This document shows, in pieces, positions 61,392 through 64,000 of a DNA stretch of 64,000 bases. Numbering within the stretch: the first letter of the stretch is position 1; each line of letters begins with the position of its first letter. Source of the stretch: Gracilaria gracilis (Eukaryota > Rhodophyta > Florideophyceae > Gracilariales > Gracilariaceae). The DNA lies in contig JARGSG010000129.1 in the NCBI GenBank assembly GCA_030374805.1, forward strand, positions 43,564 through 107,563. Direction: 5' to 3'. The notes under the pieces were generated by a model. The model saw only the letters and a program-made list of their open reading frames with translations. It had not been told where the DNA came from and ran no database searches. The position numbers were made by a program, and so were the translations under genes.

Positions 61392-63779
61392 TTACTGGAG
61401 GAACGTTGTGTGCTTAGAATCAAATGTTCTTGGTGTTTCTCTGGCAGACAGATTACGAGTTACCGATATATTGTACTTCTGCAATGGAGAAATGACATAA
61501 TTGCAAAAGAAATTGAGCTGCGCGTTGTCAGCGGTGCTGTGTGAAAGTGCGTGCAAATTATCGTGAGCCCAGCTCAGTAGCTCTCTACCGCGTACTACTC
61601 TTTTTTGGACTTCTGAAATATCGATTTCTGTAGAATCTGCGTTTTGGAAGAAGGACAAAGGCGGTCGGTTGGAAAGTATAGGGGAGTCTTGCGACAACAC
61701 TGGAGACTCCAAAGGATCATGGAAATTCTCACCCTGGAAACGGGGGATAAATTGGTCTCGCTGTCTTTCAAAAGTAAGAAACGGTGGACGACGATAGCGC
61801 ATTATGTCACGATACTCAGGGCATGGATCTTTCTCGACAAGGTGCTTGCAAAATAAAAATCTTGATCTCATGAACGCTGGGCAAGAACAAAACCATTGTG
61901 TCTTGTTCGTTTCTTAATCTTTCTTTCTTTTTCAATTGTGTGTTTCCATTCTTTCTGAATTGCTTAAACCAGGATGCTTTTCGATCACCAGTAACCAGAC
62001 CATTGAAGTCACATACATATTTCTGCATGACGGTCTCTAGAAGGAATACCAAGAAGTCCGCCCGCGGTCAATTATAGCTTCGTAAATATAACCTTTTAAG
62101 CACAGACCAATGAGCTTCGACCATCATAGTTGTCCTTGACAAAGCAATCGAAGCTTCCGTACGCCTTCCCCATAACACAAACCAGTTATCAGAATACTAA
62201 TTTTCTTTCAAATAAGAATACAATTCCCCAAGTACCTCACCGTTTTGAGGATGGCACAACTCATGAACAGAGTCTAAGCAATATGCTTAATTTCATCCAT
62301 CGTTGTCATCGCAAAAAATGGATGCAAATTGTAATGTACAGAGACCATGTTCAATACTTTCTGCTCCACCTCTCTAGTATATCTTGATGCGTCAGATTTT
62401 CTTAAGGCACCAAGTTTTTTCTTCAGAGCACGTTTCATGTGCCAGAGGCATATAGATGCCCTAACGCCAAACACCTCATGAATTGCCTTAATCTGGCCAA
62501 CATCCTTGTCCGTGAAAAAGAACCCGGGATTGAATATCTACAACTCCTGCCGAAGTGCTTCCAAAAAGTGCACCAGCATTTGTTTCCTATAACCAGGAAA
62601 ATAACGATGAACCGGTAAAGGCTCGAGAAGCATATAAGCAATCGGGAACCTTGAACCAATGAATGATCCAACTATAGAAAAAGTTCCAGTTTTGAGGAGT
62701 TCGTTTTGTAGGTTGAATCAATGAACACTTCTTTCACTTGAAACTCTGAAAACACCTTTGCACGAAGCTTTGTAGTGAATTCTATCGCGTATGGATCATC
62801 GTTTTGAAATATGACCTTGAACGAAGAAGAGTTTTCTAGCAGTAATATACAGATTGTTTTGGATCACTGGCTTTATGCACCTTCTCTTCCATTAGTTTTG
62901 CCCATTTGTTATAGACATACTGATAATCGACGTATTTCTGAGTACTTTTTCGTAATTGTTGCGTGATTTGAAATGGGGTTAGTCCTTGGTCAGATAGACG
63001 GTTAATATCTTTTGAGTTGTGTTGGTCGCAAACGGTTGTTACGTTTGCGTGGGCTTAGACCCTCATGTTGCGACTCGTGTTTTATATGAATTGACGCAGT
63101 AATTGATCCATGGTACGAAGAACTGACACTTCCCCCCGCACTTAAATGTCTGCATCGTACTTCGTTGTCTCTTCTTTTTGCTTGCCGGCGGTTCCTTCTT
63201 GGCTTTTAATTTCTGTCTACAGTTGTAATAGCTGCTTTTACATCTCTTTGAAGCTCTTTGTCCGACGATGTAGCCATAGCAATCTACTGCGTGAAGTGCA
63301 TCCAGAAAGGTCTTCTCAAAACTTGCACATTGTTTTAGGTCATCAAGTTTGAAGTGCACAGTAGGAACGTACATGACAAAGTCTAGTGGAACGTCTAGTT
63401 TTTCTGCTGCTTCCCTACTGGTTTTGTATAGCCAGAAGACAAAGCTGTAGTCCGAAGAGTCTACTTCCATTGTAGAGCAATAAATAAGGCTTGGAATTAT
63501 GTGAATAGCTGCTTCTTTTCTACATGTATTGCATCGGAGAGCCAGGCTCATGTTCTTATTTGACAGAAATCGTTGCATGTTTACCCACCCCTTGCAGTGA
63601 GAAAACTGTTCTGTGAACGCATGTTGAAGCTTTGGGACACCTGCTCTTTGTTTCTCAAAAAGCAAGATGAGGTACAAGTCTGAAAAGCTGTTCTCATCCA
63701 CACCGAATTCCTCGTCAACAAATTTATCAGTTAAATGTTCCAACGTCGCCCGGTCATAATCGAATGTGCTCTGTAGCAT
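61392..63779 (-). pseudogene. MULE-type transposase with SWIM finger, broken
   Basis: Minus-strand text starts at 63779 with a 238-codon N-terminal region including CNTCRK and CRQK...CGGKC (zinc-binding, FLYWCH/FAR1-like). After AT-rich interrupted sequence, two overlapping frames at 62671-62274 give FSRTRMLARL, then VFGVRASICLWHMKRALKKKLG, the CxWH region characteristic of MULE transposases. A final frame (61890-61392) carries CSCPAFMRSRFLFCKH, a CxCx9CxH SWIM zinc finger, then a Pro/Arg-rich tail. Multiple stops and frame changes show a dead copy. It differs clearly from the intact MULE-like ORF at 35511, which shows no SWIM finger. Confidence 0.7.
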
Positions 63780-63789
63780 ATTTATTGCT

Positions 63790-64000
63790 TCTCATACCCT
63801 AGGAAAAAAACTTTTTATAAATGGCGCACTACGTTTTGCAAAAAGTAAAAAATGGCGTAGAAAACTTTTGTTTGTATTGAAGAGATGGCGTATAAATTCC
63901 ATGCTCTACGCCATTTCACCGCCATTTATAGCATGATCTAGAAAAAGATTTACGCCATTTTTGACACTTTTCATAAAATGGCGTACAAACAATGAATAAG
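63790..64000. repeat. clustered ATGGCGTA / TACGCCAT inverted repeats
   Basis: AAATGGCGTA-type words occur at about 63851, 63886 and 63976. Inverted TACGCCATTT words occur at about 63907 and 63951, with partial copies at 63820 and 63932. They adjoin the start of the dead MULE gene, so they may be subterminal transposase-binding repeats or an adjacent hairpin element cut by the window end. Confidence 0.65.

Overview
This is a nuclear window from a eukaryote. Genes are short, with few small introns (about 70-110 bp, GTAAGT or GTACGT donors, AG acceptors). They include eukaryote-specific families (BUB3-like, UBE2C-like E2, BCS1-like AAA ATPase, NBP35-like Fe-S ATPase). A starch/glycogen branching enzyme relative, a DUF3228 gene and a dense, mixed transposon load would suit a transposon-rich alga, perhaps a red alga. 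That assignment is inference, not something the sequence proves. No rRNA, tRNA or CRISPR array was recognised by eye.

Layout. 1-2.6 kb: remains of an unidentified minus-strand gene. 2.66 kb: a perfect 22-bp-stem palindrome. 3.1-8.8 kb: three broken plus-strand enzyme genes (metallo-beta-lactamase-fold hydrolase, branching enzyme, zinc alcohol dehydrogenase). 9.5 kb: a membrane/zinc-finger ORF broken by one stop. 11-17.9 kb: the 3' two-thirds of a Ty3/gypsy chromovirus (partial RT, RNase H, integrase, chromodomain, an unusual long antisense ORF, polypurine tract, 3' LTR). 18-25 kb: palindrome-rich spacer, a 76-bp tandem repeat, a decayed secreted Ser/Thr/Pro-rich repeat protein and WD40-like remains. 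26.1-27.9 kb: an intact Crypton-like tyrosine recombinase. 27.9-31.7 kb: abutting fragments of BUB3, DUF1517, a secreted EEP-fold phosphodiesterase and BCS1. 33.5-38.8 kb: an AT-rich block holding a MULE-like transposase. 39-40.2 kb: a basic zinc-finger-like protein. 40.2-41.5 kb: a GC-rich minisatellite of short hairpins. 41.9-45.4 kb: three apparently intact genes (proline-rich membrane protein, DUF3228, small membrane-anchored protein). 46-50.9 kb: broken glycosyltransferase, E2 and NBP35 genes plus a zinc-ribbon ORF. 52.3-54.7 kb: an intact PIF/Harbinger pair (DDE transposase and Myb/SANT-like protein). 57.9-59.9 kb: a second copy of the Ty3 LTR followed by a gag fragment. 60-61.3 kb: GC-rich repeat and spacer. 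61.4-63.8 kb: a decayed SWIM-finger MULE transposase.

Overall the window reads as a gene graveyard between active-looking mobile elements. Nearly every recognisable cellular gene carries stops, frameshifts, deletions or lost catalytic residues, while long transposon ORFs (895, 697, 583, 452 and 354 codons) stay open. That contrast argues against base-calling error as the sole cause. The two Ty3 pieces are complementary halves (3' part at left, 5' part at right) in the same orientation and bracket about 40 kb. The least familiar object is the roughly 638-residue ORF encoded antisense between the chromodomain and the 3' LTR of the Ty3 element.
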